The notes under the pieces are model-generated. The model had not been told where the DNA came from. It searched no databases and worked only from the letters and a program-made list of their open reading frames with translations. Positions 1 through 9,179 of a stretch of DNA of 37,282 nt are shown here, in pieces. The translations under genes and the position numbers were made by a program. Numbering within the stretch: position 1 is the stretch's first letter; each line of letters starts with the position of its first letter. Source of the stretch: Rhodoplanes serenus (lineage in GTDB: Bacteria; Pseudomonadota; Alphaproteobacteria; Rhizobiales; Xanthobacteraceae); contig CAMDEB010000002.1 of NCBI GenBank assembly GCA_945893085.1, forward strand, positions 1-37,282. Reading direction: 5' to 3'.

Positions 1-147
1 GCGCGACGGATCTTCGCAATCGTCTCCACGACCAGCATTCCAATCTTGGCTCCCATGAAAGTGGAAGCCAGTGTGGACCCTCAGTGCGGGGGGCCCGATT
101 GGACGCCGATCACCCCGAAAACGGGGTCCTTATTCCATGCCGAAACA
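1..147 (-). mobile_element. Terminal part of a probable IS21-family element; left end near 147, istA start at 56 or 38, running off the window
   Basis: Minus strand from 56 reads MGAKIGMLVVETIAKIRRA..., resembling the N-terminus of IS21 IstA transposases. The end begins TGTTTCGG and carries ACCCCG-TTTT-CGGGGT. The neighbouring ORF's repeat pattern breaks exactly here. Confidence 0.6.
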
Positions 148-1102
148 CATTCAGAACGCCGACGTTGGTCGATGCGGCACCGGTATCGCCGGTGCCGGAG
201 TTGCCGGTATTGCTGCCGGAGTTGAGAACGCCGACGTTGGTCGAAGCCAGGCCGTTGTTGTCGCTGGTGTTGCCGGTGCGGGTGCCGTCGGCATTGAGCG
301 CGCTGACGTTGGTCGACGCGATGCCGCCGCTCTGCGTGGTATTGCCGGTCCGGGCGCCCGACGCGTCGAGCACGCTGGCATTGGTCGAGGCCAGCGGCGT
401 GTTCGTGCCGTCACCCGTGGTCATGCCCACGCTGGTGTTGTCGCCGATCTGCACCGGGTTGCTGGGAAGATTGGGCACGGCTTGCTTCACCGCTCGGATC
501 TTGTTCTTGGTGATCGCAACGACGGTGCCGCCCTTCTTTTTCACGACCTTCTTGACGGTCACGACTCGTGAGCCGACGGCATTGCCGGAACGGGATATCA
601 CGCGCTGACCGATGGCTTCACCGCGACGCAGGATTCCCCGCGGCGCGTTGCCGAAATTCGCTCCACCTGAAAAGAAATTGCTGCCGCTGAAACCCGGTCC
701 GCTGCCGCCGACCGTGCCGCCAATGACGCCGCTGGTCCCAACGCTGCCGCCGGTCACTCCACCGACGGTGCCGCCGACCGTGCCACCGACCCCGGTGCCG
801 ATCCCGCCGCCGACGCTGCCGCCCGCGCTGATGCCACCCACCGCGCCGGTGCTAATTCCGCCGACCGTACCGCCGATGCTGCCGCCGCCGATTCCACCAA
901 TGGCGCCGCCGACACCGCCGATCGCGCCGCCGACCACGCCACTGCCGACCGAAGTTCCGCCGACGCTGACCTTGCCGCCGCCGACACTGACCTGGGCGTG
1001 CACTGACGTGCCCAATGCCGTGGTCAGGCACAGAGCTGTTAGTCCCATCCGCAAAATCGATCCGATTTCGGAACGGGCCTCGTTATTTGCCTCGTTGTTC
1101 AT
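110..1102 (-). CDS. Gly/Ser/Val-rich secreted repeat protein, probably 3'-truncated by the IS insertion
   Basis: Start MNNEANNEARSE at 1102 with GGGAG upstream; signal-peptide-like segment ending SVHAQ; Gly-rich region; 24-aa C-terminal repeats; last 12 residues (VFRHGIRTPFSG) come from IS-end sequence. Confidence 0.65.
   Translation of the reverse strand: MNNEANNEARSEIGSILRMGLTALCLTTALGTSVHAQVSVGGGKVSVGGTSVGSGVVGGAIGGVGGAIGGIGGGSIGGTVGGISTGAVGGISAGGSVGGGIGTGVGGTVGGTVGGVTGGSVGTSGVIGGTVGGSGPGFSGSNFFSGGANFGNAPRGILRRGEAIGQRVISRSGNAVGSRVVTVKKVVKKKGGTVVAITKNKIRAVKQAVPNLPSNPVQIGDNTSVGMTTGDGTNTPLASTNASVLDASGARTGNTTQSGGIASTNVSALNADGTRTGNTSDNNGLASTNVGVLNSGSNTGNSGTGDTGAASTNVGVLNVFRHGIRTPFSG
148..391 (-). 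repeat. 72-bp (24-aa) tandem repeats, three full copies plus a truncated fourth
   Basis: The g(a/g)c(g/a)ttggtcga core recurs at 161, 233, 305 and 377, a spacing of exactly 72 bp. Protein units: ASTNASVLDASGARTGNTTQSGGI / ASTNVSALNADGTRTGNTSDNNGL / ASTNVGVLNSGSNTGNSGTGDTGA / ASTNVGVLN-. Confidence 0.9.
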
Positions 1103-1315
1103 TGACGCATCTCCCACCAAAAGCCCGTTGCGGGCTTGTTTTGAGTCCCTGAGGAACCTGTGGAGATAACGGATGCGTGTAAGGCGAAGTTCCGGCACGC
1201 AATGCTATTTTTAACGTCTGCTACCCGGAACTCTTTTGAATTTCGCCAGCAAATGAGCGGGATGCGACAATAAGGTCATGACGAGCACCCTGCCTGATCG
1301 GGTCGCAACGCCGCC

Positions 1316-3049
1316 TCAATGTCCGGCGGCGTGAGCCCCGCGGGTGCGGGTGTCTGCCGCGCCGATCAAACCTTCCGGTGTGATCATGATCGAGTTGGCC
1401 GAGGTTCCCGGCCGCCGCACCACCACGCGATGACCGCGCGCCTCCAGCGCGCGCACCGCCGTGGCCGGCAGGCTCTCGACCCCCACCTCGTCCGGCAGCC
1501 ATTGGTGATGGATGCGCGGCGCCGTCACCGCATCCGCGACGCTCATGCCGCGGTCGATCACGTTGACGATCACCTGCAGCACCGCGGTGATAATACGGCT
1601 GCCGCCGGGCGACCCGGTGACCAGGAACGGTTTGCCGTCCTTGAGGACGATGGTCGGGGTCATCGACGACAGCGGGCGCTTGCCCGGACCCGGCTCGTTG
1701 GCTTCAAAGCCGATCAGGCCGAAAGCGTTGGGTGAGCCGGGCTTGACGGCGAAGTCGTCGAGTTCGTTGTTCAGCAGAATGCCGGTGCCTTCGGCGACGA
1801 TGCCGACGCCATAGCTGAGATTGAGCGTGTAAGTGTTCGACACCGCATTGCCGAAGCGATCGACGATGGAATAGTGCGTGGTGTTGTCGCTCTCGAACGC
1901 CGCGGGATTGCCGGCATTGATCTCCCGCGAAGGCCGCGTGCGCTCCGGATCGATGGTGGCGCGCTGTGCGGCGGCATAGCGCTTCGAGATCAATCCGGCG
2001 ACCGGCACCTTCACCACATCGGGATCGCCGAGCAACTGCGCGCGATCGGCATAGGCGCGCTTCATCGCTTCGATCATGAAATGCAGCGACTTGGCGTCGC
2101 CTGAGCGCAGGTCGTACTCCTCGAGCACGTTCAGCATTTCGATCAGCAGCACGCCGCCGGAGGAGGGCGGCGGCATCGAGACGATGTCATAGCCGCGATA
2201 CTTGCCACGCACCGGCGTCCGCTCGACGGCGCGATAGCGCTTGAGATCCTCGCGCGTCATCAGGCCGCCGGCCGCGCGCACCGCCGCGACCAGCTTGCCG
2301 GCAATCGGCCCGTCGTAGAATGCACTGGGACCATTGCGCGCGATCGCCGCCAACGATGCGGCAAGATCGCGCTGCACCAGCGTGTCGCCTTCGCGCAGCG
2401 GCATGCCCTGTTTGAGAAAAATCTTGGCCGACGCCGGCCAGCGGGCGAAGCGTCCTGCATTCTCTGGAATGGAGTCGGCGATGTCGGTCGCGACCGGGAT
2501 GCCGTTGCGCGCCAGCGCGATCGCCGGCGCGATCAGTTGCGCCAGCGTGAATCGTCCGGAGCCGTACTTCTGATGCGCGAGTGCCAGCCCCGCGACCGTG
2601 CCCGGCACGCCGACGGCAAGTCCGAGGTCGCGCGACTTCCGCGGGTCGGCCTCGCCGCGCTCGTCGAGATAGGTCGTGCGCGTGGTCGCCGCCGGCGCGG
2701 TCTCGCGGTAGTCGATCGTGAACTGTTCGTTGCGCGCGGCGAGATGGATGACCATGAACCCGCCGCCGCCGATGTTGCCGGCGCGCGGATAGGTGACGGC
2801 GAGGGCGAATCCGATGGCCACCGCGGCGTCGACCGCGTTGCCGCCCTTCTCCAGCACCTCGACGCCGATCCGCGTGGCGTGCCTTTCCTGCGCCGTCACC
2901 ATGCCGTTACGGGCGGTCACCGGCTGGACGCGCGGGAACTCGGCTGTGATCGTGCTGCGTTGCGCCGGGGCGGGGGAGACGGCGCCTGTCGCCAGGAGCA
3001 GGCCGACAATCAGCGCGCGAAGGGGCGTTCGGATCATGCCGCGATTCAT
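1316..3049 (-). CDS. ggt: Gamma-glutamyltransferase
   Basis: 577 aa; GGNAVDAAVAIGFALAVTYPRAGNIGGGGFM, NTTHYSIVDRFGNAVSNTYTLN catalytic region, PLSSMTPTIVLKDGKPFLVTGSPGGSRI. Confidence 0.93.
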   Translation of the reverse strand: MNRGMIRTPLRALIVGLLLATGAVSPAPAQRSTITAEFPRVQPVTARNGMVTAQERHATRIGVEVLEKGGNAVDAAVAIGFALAVTYPRAGNIGGGGFMVIHLAARNEQFTIDYRETAPAATTRTTYLDERGEADPRKSRDLGLAVGVPGTVAGLALAHQKYGSGRFTLAQLIAPAIALARNGIPVATDIADSIPENAGRFARWPASAKIFLKQGMPLREGDTLVQRDLAASLAAIARNGPSAFYDGPIAGKLVAAVRAAGGLMTREDLKRYRAVERTPVRGKYRGYDIVSMPPPSSGGVLLIEMLNVLEEYDLRSGDAKSLHFMIEAMKRAYADRAQLLGDPDVVKVPVAGLISKRYAAAQRATIDPERTRPSREINAGNPAAFESDNTTHYSIVDRFGNAVSNTYTLNLSYGVGIVAEGTGILLNNELDDFAVKPGSPNAFGLIGFEANEPGPGKRPLSSMTPTIVLKDGKPFLVTGSPGGSRIITAVLQVIVNVIDRGMSVADAVTAPRIHHQWLPDEVGVESLPATAVRALEARGHRVVVRRPGTSANSIMITPEGLIGAADTRTRGAHAAGH

Positions 3050-3124
3050 GCCGCGAGCCTATCCGAAGCCAGGCGGCGGTGGTACCGTTTACGACTTGCG
3101 ATAAAAAATCTGGGGAGGATGACC

Positions 3125-4108
3125 ATGCTGACACGTCGCACGACGCTAGCTGGGCTCGCCGCGGGCACCGCGGCGCTCGCTTGCAGTTCGGTTCCGGCCT
3201 GGAGCCAGAACTTCACCAAACAGGTGCACATGATCGTGCCCTATGGGCCGGGCGGCACGTCGGACATCCTGGCGCGGCTGATCGGGCCGAAGCTGTCGGC
3301 GGCGATCGGTCAGCCGGTCATCGTCGAGAACAAGCCGAGTGCATCGGGCAACATCGGCGCCGATTTCGTCGCCAAGCAGGCGGGCGATGGCCACACCCTG
3401 CTGATCACCGACGTCGGCACGATCGCGACGCAGCCCAGCCTGGTGAAGAAGCTGTCCTTCGATGTGCAGAAGGACTTGGTGCCGATCGGCATGGTGATGT
3501 TCTCGCCGTATTGTTTTGCCGTGCATCCCTCACTGCCGGTGAGCACGTTTGCGGAACTCATCGCCTACGACAAGGCCAACCCCGGCAAGCTCAACGTCGG
3601 CAACAGCGGCGTCGGCTCGATCCAACATCTGCTGGCGATCGTGATCGCCAAGAAATACGGGCTCAAATGGGGCATGGTGCCCTACCGCGGCGGCGCGCCG
3701 GCAGTCCGCGCCGTGGTTTCCAACGAAAGCAACGTGATCTTCAACGGCGCGCTGGCGACCATGCCATTCGTCAAGCAGGGTCAGCTCAAAGGCATCGCGG
3801 TGTCGGGCGACAAGCGTCTGCCCGGCTTGCCGGACCTGCCGAACTTCAAGGAACTCGACATGCCGATCGTGGAGGTCGGCTCCTGGCAAGGCCTCCTCGC
3901 GAGCAAGGGCACGCCCCCGGCGATGGCGGCGCGGCTCAACTCCGAAATCAAAAAGATTTTGGCGATGCCGGAGATCGCCAACAAGATCGTCGAGTTGGGC
4001 GGCGAGGTGCGCACCGACACGCCGGAACAGTTCGGCGCATGGATCGCCAAAGCGATCGTCGACTGGGGCGCGGTGGTGAAGGCGGAGAACCTGCAGACCG
4101 ACGGCTGA
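3125..4108 (+). CDS. tctC: Tripartite tricarboxylate transporter substrate-binding protein (Bug/TctC family)
   Basis: Signal peptide MLTRRTTLAGLAAGTAALACSSVPAWS; VPYGPGGTSDILARLIGPKLSAAIGQPVIVENKPSASGNIGADFVAK; GGGGAGG upstream; followed by tctB and tctA. Confidence 0.88.
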   Translation: MLTRRTTLAGLAAGTAALACSSVPAWSQNFTKQVHMIVPYGPGGTSDILARLIGPKLSAAIGQPVIVENKPSASGNIGADFVAKQAGDGHTLLITDVGTIATQPSLVKKLSFDVQKDLVPIGMVMFSPYCFAVHPSLPVSTFAELIAYDKANPGKLNVGNSGVGSIQHLLAIVIAKKYGLKWGMVPYRGGAPAVRAVVSNESNVIFNGALATMPFVKQGQLKGIAVSGDKRLPGLPDLPNFKELDMPIVEVGSWQGLLASKGTPPAMAARLNSEIKKILAMPEIANKIVELGGEVRTDTPEQFGAWIAKAIVDWGAVVKAENLQTDG

Positions 4109-4131
4109 GATCGTTGCGCGAGCAGGAAAAC

Positions 4132-4578
4132 ATGACCCTGCGCGTCAATGTTCCCGATCTCGCCTTCGCGGCGTTTCTGGTCGCACTGGGTGCGTTCGCC
4201 TTCGCGCTGGCGTCCAACCTTTCGGTCGGCACCGCGGCGGCGATGGGCCCGGGCTACGTGCCGCGCGGGCTCGCCGGCATCATCATGGTCTATGGCGTGG
4301 TGCTCGGCTTGCGCGCGGCGTTCACCGGACGGCAGGCGTTTCCGGGGATTGCGTGGCGGCCGCTGCTGCTGATCACAGCTGCGGTCGCGCTGTTTGCGAT
4401 CCTGCTGCCGCGGGCCGGCCTCGCGCTGACGAGCCTCGCGGTGGTGATCTGTTCGGGATTTGCCGCCTACGATGTGCGGCTGCGCGAGAACGCGCTGCTC
4501 GCGGTCGCGCTGGCGATCTTTGCGGTGCTGCTGTTCGTCACGGTGCTCGGATTGCCGATTCCGGTTTGGCCGCAATGA
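4132..4578 (+). CDS. tctB: Tripartite tricarboxylate transporter TctB family protein
   Basis: 149 codons, about four hydrophobic segments, between tctC and tctA; MTLRVNVPDLAFAAFLVALGAFAFALAS... Confidence 0.85.
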   Translation: MTLRVNVPDLAFAAFLVALGAFAFALASNLSVGTAAAMGPGYVPRGLAGIIMVYGVVLGLRAAFTGRQAFPGIAWRPLLLITAAVALFAILLPRAGLALTSLAVVICSGFAAYDVRLRENALLAVALAIFAVLLFVTVLGLPIPVWPQ

Positions 4579-4591
4579 GTGGAGCGGCGGC

Positions 4592-6091
4592 GTGGACCTG
4601 ATCGCCAATCTCGCCACCGGGTTCGGGGTTGCGCTGACGCCGGCCAATCTCGGCTTCTGCCTGCTCGGCGCACTGATCGGCACGCTGGTCGGCGTGCTGC
4701 CCGGCATCGCGCCGATCACCACCATCGCGATCCTGCTGCCGTTCACGTTTTCGCTGCCGCCGACCTCGTCGCTCATCATGCTGGCGGGAATTTTCTACGG
4801 CGCACAATACGGCGGCTCGACCACGGCGATCCTGGTCAACGTGCCGGGCGAATCCTCCGCCATCGTCACCTGCCTCGATGGCCATCAGATGGCCAAGCAG
4901 GGCCGCGCTGGACCGGCGCTCGCCATTGCCGCCATCGCCTCGTTCGTCGCCGGCACCATCGCCACGCTGGTGATCGCCACCGCGAGCGTGCCGATGAGCT
5001 GGCTGGCGCTCAAATTCAACGCCGCCGAGTATTTCAGCCTGATGGTGCTGGGTCTGACCGGTGCGGTCGTGCTCGCGGCCGGCGCGCCGGAGAAGGCGGT
5101 GGCGATGGTGCTGGTCGGACTGCTGCTCGGCCTGGTCGGCATCGACGTCAACACCGGCACGCCGCGCATGACCATGGACATCGCCGAGCTCGGCGACGGC
5201 ATCGGCTTCGTGCCGATCGCCATCGGCCTGTTCGGCATCGCCGAGCTTGCGGTCACGCTCGGCAGGCCGCGGGACCACAGCCTGTTGTCGTTCAAGCTCA
5301 GCAATCTTTGGCCAAGCTGGGCGGAAATCCGCCAGTGCATTCCGGCGATGTTGCGCGGCACCGTGCTGGGCTCGGTGCTCGGCGTACTGCCCGGCGGCGG
5401 CGCGGCGCTGTCGTCGTTCGCGGCCTACGCGTTGGAGAAGAAGTGGTCGCGCCATCCGGAGCGTTTCGGCCGCGGCGCAATTGAAGGTGTCGCCGCGCCA
5501 GAGGCTGCCAACAACGCCGGTGCGCAGACCAGCTTCATTCCGCTGCTGACGCTCGGCATCCCCGGCAACGCCATCATGGCGCTGATGGTCGGCGCGATGA
5601 TGATCCAGGGCGTGCAGCCCGGACCGCAGGTGATGACCGCGCAGCCGCAATTGTTCTGGGGCGTGATCGCGTCGATGTGGCTCGGCAACCTGATGCTGAT
5701 CGTGCTCAACCTGCCGATGATCGGGCTGTGGGTGTCGCTGCTGCGGGTGCCTTACCGGCTGATGTTTCCGGCGATCGTGCTGTTCTGCTGCATCGGCACC
5801 TATTCGGTCGGCAACACGGTGTTCGACATCTGGGCGATGCTGCTGTTCGGCGTGCTCGGCGTGTTCTTCTACAAGGTCGGCGCGGAGCCGGCGCCGTTCA
5901 TCCTCGGCTTCATCCTCGGCCCGCTGATGGAGGAGAACTTCCGACGCGCCATGTATCTCTCGCGCGGCGATCCGCTGGTGTTCATCGAGCGGCCGATCAG
6001 CGCGGTGCTGCTGCTGATGTCGCTGGCGCTGCTGGTGATCCTGGTGCTGCCGGCGGTGAAGAAGAAACGGGAAGAGGTGTTCCAGGAGTAG
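4592..6091 (+). CDS. tctA: Tripartite tricarboxylate transporter permease TctA
   Basis: GTG start, 500 codons; LLGALIGTLVGVLPGIAPITTIAILLPFTF, FYGAQYGGSTTAILVNVPGESSAIVTCLDGHQMAKQGRAGPAL, GVLPGGGAALSSFAAYALEKK. Confidence 0.93.
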   Translation: MDLIANLATGFGVALTPANLGFCLLGALIGTLVGVLPGIAPITTIAILLPFTFSLPPTSSLIMLAGIFYGAQYGGSTTAILVNVPGESSAIVTCLDGHQMAKQGRAGPALAIAAIASFVAGTIATLVIATASVPMSWLALKFNAAEYFSLMVLGLTGAVVLAAGAPEKAVAMVLVGLLLGLVGIDVNTGTPRMTMDIAELGDGIGFVPIAIGLFGIAELAVTLGRPRDHSLLSFKLSNLWPSWAEIRQCIPAMLRGTVLGSVLGVLPGGGAALSSFAAYALEKKWSRHPERFGRGAIEGVAAPEAANNAGAQTSFIPLLTLGIPGNAIMALMVGAMMIQGVQPGPQVMTAQPQLFWGVIASMWLGNLMLIVLNLPMIGLWVSLLRVPYRLMFPAIVLFCCIGTYSVGNTVFDIWAMLLFGVLGVFFYKVGAEPAPFILGFILGPLMEENFRRAMYLSRGDPLVFIERPISAVLLLMSLALLVILVLPAVKKKREEVFQE

Positions 6092-6103
6092 CGCTGGCGC
6101 GCG

Positions 6104-7075
6104 CTACGCCGCGCCTTCGTCCAGGAACGCCTGCACCGCTGCGAACAGTGCCCCGCGGCTCCTCTCGATCATCATATGGTGCGTGCCTTCGGCCAGCATG
6201 ACGAAGCGCTTGCCGGGCGAGTTGACCAATAGCGGGAACAGCGTCTGCGACATGTAGGGCGGCGTGTCGCTATCCCATTCGCCGAGCACGATCAGCGTCG
6301 GCGCGGTGATCTTCGCCGGGTCGTACATCGGCTTTCCAGCCAGCCAGAACTCCGCCGTGTCCTGCACGGTGCCATTCGGCGCGCGGATCACCGGCGGGTT
6401 CTGTTTCGCGCCGACTGGATCGGTTGCCCAGTTGGCCTTGCTCCATTGCTCGAACCAGCCGGCGGGAATGTGGTCGGCCTTCTTGTGATTGGGCACACCG
6501 GCCAGCCAGCGTGCTTTCGCCTGCTCGGTGGTCACGGTGCGGTAGGCGCCGATCGGGTCCGAGCCGCCGTGAATGTGCGACGGCGTGGTGCGCAGCCACG
6601 ACGGTGCGTAGAGCATCAAACGCGCCACCTTGTCTGGATTCTGCGTCGTGTAAGTCGCCATCTGCGCGCAGCCCCACGACCAGCCGAGCAGGTTGAGGCG
6701 TGTCAGCTTACGGCGCTTGAGGATCATGTCGACGACCGAGCCGACATCCTTTACCGCTTGCGGCGTGCGCACCACCGGCGCATTGGCCTCAGGCTTGTCG
6801 TTCATCTCTTTCGGCCGGGTCGAGCGGCCATAGCCGCGCACGTCGAGGCAATAGACGTCGTAGCCGTGCGAGGCGATGTACTCCATCCACGACTGACTGC
6901 CGAGCGGCAGGTCGAACATGCTGTGCGCGGGATAGGTCGAGCCGTGCACGTAGAGCAAGGTGCGTTCCGGCGTGAACGACGTCATGTCCGCCGGTCGCTT
7001 GTTGCGGACATAGATTTCGATGCCCGGATCGGAGGGCACCATCATTTCTTCGGTGACAAGTTGCGGGGCGCTCAC
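6104..7075 (-). CDS. Alpha/beta hydrolase
   Basis: 323 aa; LLYVHGSTYPAHSMFDLP, nucleophile elbow GWSWG, C-terminal GTHHMMIERS. Confidence 0.85.
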   Translation of the reverse strand: MSAPQLVTEEMMVPSDPGIEIYVRNKRPADMTSFTPERTLLYVHGSTYPAHSMFDLPLGSQSWMEYIASHGYDVYCLDVRGYGRSTRPKEMNDKPEANAPVVRTPQAVKDVGSVVDMILKRRKLTRLNLLGWSWGCAQMATYTTQNPDKVARLMLYAPSWLRTTPSHIHGGSDPIGAYRTVTTEQAKARWLAGVPNHKKADHIPAGWFEQWSKANWATDPVGAKQNPPVIRAPNGTVQDTAEFWLAGKPMYDPAKITAPTLIVLGEWDSDTPPYMSQTLFPLLVNSPGKRFVMLAEGTHHMMIERSRGALFAAVQAFLDEGAA

Positions 7076-8169
7076 GATGAAACCCGGCAGTCCTTCAGAA
7101 TCTCCGGCTTGAACGCTAGGCCGTGCCCCGGCCGCTCCGGCGCCGTGATGGTGCCGTTCTTAACCGGCACCGGCTCGACCCAGAGATCCTCCGACAGGCC
7201 CATGTCCTCGATCCAAAGCCCGTTCGGGATCGAGGCGAGGATCTGCACGTTCAATTCCGGGAACAGGTGCGGCGCCATCGCGATGCCCCAGGTGTCGGCC
7301 AGCACCGCGGTCTTGCGCAGATCGGTGAAGCCGCCGCGCATCGGGTCGGGCTGCAGGATCGGAATGCGCGGGTCCTCGAAAAACGGCCGCAGATCGAAGC
7401 GGGTGAAGTGCGTCTCGCCGCCGACGATACGGATGTCGAGTTTCTCGGCGACGCGCATGTAGCCCTTGAAGTCGTCGGCCGGCACCGGCTCTTCCAGCCA
7501 GTAGATGTCGTAGGGCTCGATCTTGCGGCCCTGCTGGATCGCGACGTCCGCGGTCCAGCCCTGGTTGATGTCGATCATGATGTCGACGTCGGGGCCAAGC
7601 GCCTCGCGCATCCGCTTCACGTTCTCCACGTCGCCGCGCAGGTTTGTGGTGTGCGCCATCTGCATCTTGATCGCCTTGTAGCCCTGCGACTTGTAGTGCA
7701 GCGCCTTGGCGATCATGCCGTCGCCGCCGGAGCCGCGAAAACAACCGCTGCCGTAGACCGGAAGCGTCGCGCGCACGTGGCCCCACAACCGGTGCAGCGG
7801 CATGTTGGCGCGCTTGCCGATCGCGTCCCACAGCGCGATGTCGAGCGCCGACTGCGCCATGGTGGCGATGCCGCCGCGGCCGTAGGTGACGGTCAGCTTC
7901 CAGATATCGTTCCAGATGCCTTCGACCGCGGTCGCATCCTTGCCGATGACGCGCGGGATGATCACCTCGTCCAGGATGGCCGTGATGGTGCGCAGCCCCG
8001 GCCGGAACGAAAACAAGTAGCCCATGCCGACGATGCCGCTCGTGGTCTCGACCTCGAGCACCAGGATGTTGCGCGCGTCACCGAACGAATGACCCTTCAG
8101 CCACGGTGTCTCCGGCCACGGCACCCGCAGGATGCTGGTGCGGATGGCCTTGATGGTCATGTCGGTCAT
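7072..8169 (-). CDS. Mandelate racemase/muconate lactonizing enzyme family (enolase superfamily)
   Basis: 365 aa; KAIKMQM (KxK), MIDINQGW, YWLEEPVPADD, VGGETHFTRFDL, MAPHLFPEL; 4-nt overlaps with both neighbours. Confidence 0.9.
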   Translation of the reverse strand: MTDMTIKAIRTSILRVPWPETPWLKGHSFGDARNILVLEVETTSGIVGMGYLFSFRPGLRTITAILDEVIIPRVIGKDATAVEGIWNDIWKLTVTYGRGGIATMAQSALDIALWDAIGKRANMPLHRLWGHVRATLPVYGSGCFRGSGGDGMIAKALHYKSQGYKAIKMQMAHTTNLRGDVENVKRMREALGPDVDIMIDINQGWTADVAIQQGRKIEPYDIYWLEEPVPADDFKGYMRVAEKLDIRIVGGETHFTRFDLRPFFEDPRIPILQPDPMRGGFTDLRKTAVLADTWGIAMAPHLFPELNVQILASIPNGLWIEDMGLSEDLWVEPVPVKNGTITAPERPGHGLAFKPEILKDCRVSS

Positions 8170-9065
8170 GGTTTTTGTCCGTTGAGGCTGTGTTCCACGC
8201 AGTCATCATAGCTCGGCAGTCGCGTGATGAACCCACCCGAATGCAGGCTTTGGCCGAGCCGCTCGAAACCCTCGTGCGACATCTCCGGACTGCGCGCCCA
8301 CAGGCCGGCGTCGCGGTAGCGCCGAAGCGAGGCGATGAGTATCTCTGGTGGCACATCCGGAAAGAACGACGCCGTGGCTTTCGCCAGCTCTTCGGCAGGG
8401 TTGGCGTACAGCCACTGCTCCATCTTGGCGGTGGCGCGCACCATCGCCGCGAACGCATCGCGGTGCCGGGCGACGCCGTCTTTGCTGGCGATGAAGGCGG
8501 TGTAAACGGTCGGTCCGCGCGTGCTGGCGGCATAAAGCAGATCGCCGGCGGACTGACGCTCGGCCATCGACATGAAGGGTTCGAACGCCTGCATCACGTC
8601 GATCTCGCCTCCGCGCAGCGCCGCGTAGTTGCGATCCATCGGCCGGTCGGCGATGCGCTTGAGTTGGTTCGGATCGACGTCGCGCAGGCGCAGATCGTGC
8701 TGCAGGCACTGCCACGGGGTCGGAACCTCTGACACGGTGGTAAACCGTAAGTTGTCGAGATCGGTGAGCTGGAACGGCTGGCGGTCGCTGCGTCCGAACA
8801 GGAAAAACGGATCGCGCGACACCACCTCGCCGAAGCAGACCAGCGGCGAGTTCGCGTCCTGGTCGTGCGCCTTCATCACCCGCATCGGCCCGCCCCAGGT
8901 GATGTCGACGCTGCCGTCGAGCAGCATCGGCACGGCATCGCCCGGCGTGTCCGAGGTCATCATCTCGATATCGAGACCCTCGCGGGCGTAGAAGCCGAGC
9001 GCCTGGGTCGCGTAGAACGGCGCGTAGAAGATCGCGCGGAAATTCTCCATGAGCTTGATTCGCAT
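8166..9065 (-). CDS. ABC-type substrate-binding protein, NMT1/THI5-like
   Basis: 299 aa; FYAPFYATQALGFYAREGLDIEMMTSDTPGDAVPMLLDGSVDITWGGPMRVM. Confidence 0.8.
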   Translation of the reverse strand: MRIKLMENFRAIFYAPFYATQALGFYAREGLDIEMMTSDTPGDAVPMLLDGSVDITWGGPMRVMKAHDQDANSPLVCFGEVVSRDPFFLFGRSDRQPFQLTDLDNLRFTTVSEVPTPWQCLQHDLRLRDVDPNQLKRIADRPMDRNYAALRGGEIDVMQAFEPFMSMAERQSAGDLLYAASTRGPTVYTAFIASKDGVARHRDAFAAMVRATAKMEQWLYANPAEELAKATASFFPDVPPEILIASLRRYRDAGLWARSPEMSHEGFERLGQSLHSGGFITRLPSYDDCVEHSLNGQKP

Positions 9066-9179
9066 GGTGGGCTGCTCCGCGACGGCGTGATGCTTTTTTA
9101 GCGTTGCCGCGATTTTTGAGGATGCCTAAGCTTGATACAAGGCAAAGTTTCCAGCCGCATGCGCGAGGACCACAGGCTC

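Noticed and set aside
612-1169. 185-aa Pro-rich plus-strand ORF
   Set aside because: Mirror translation of the Gly-rich repeat gene (GGN codons read as CCN).
4538-5650. 370-aa minus ORF opposite tctA, with other antisense ORFs at 2537-3050 and 9813-10163
   Set aside because: Low-complexity Arg/His/Asp-rich shadow frames over well-supported genes.
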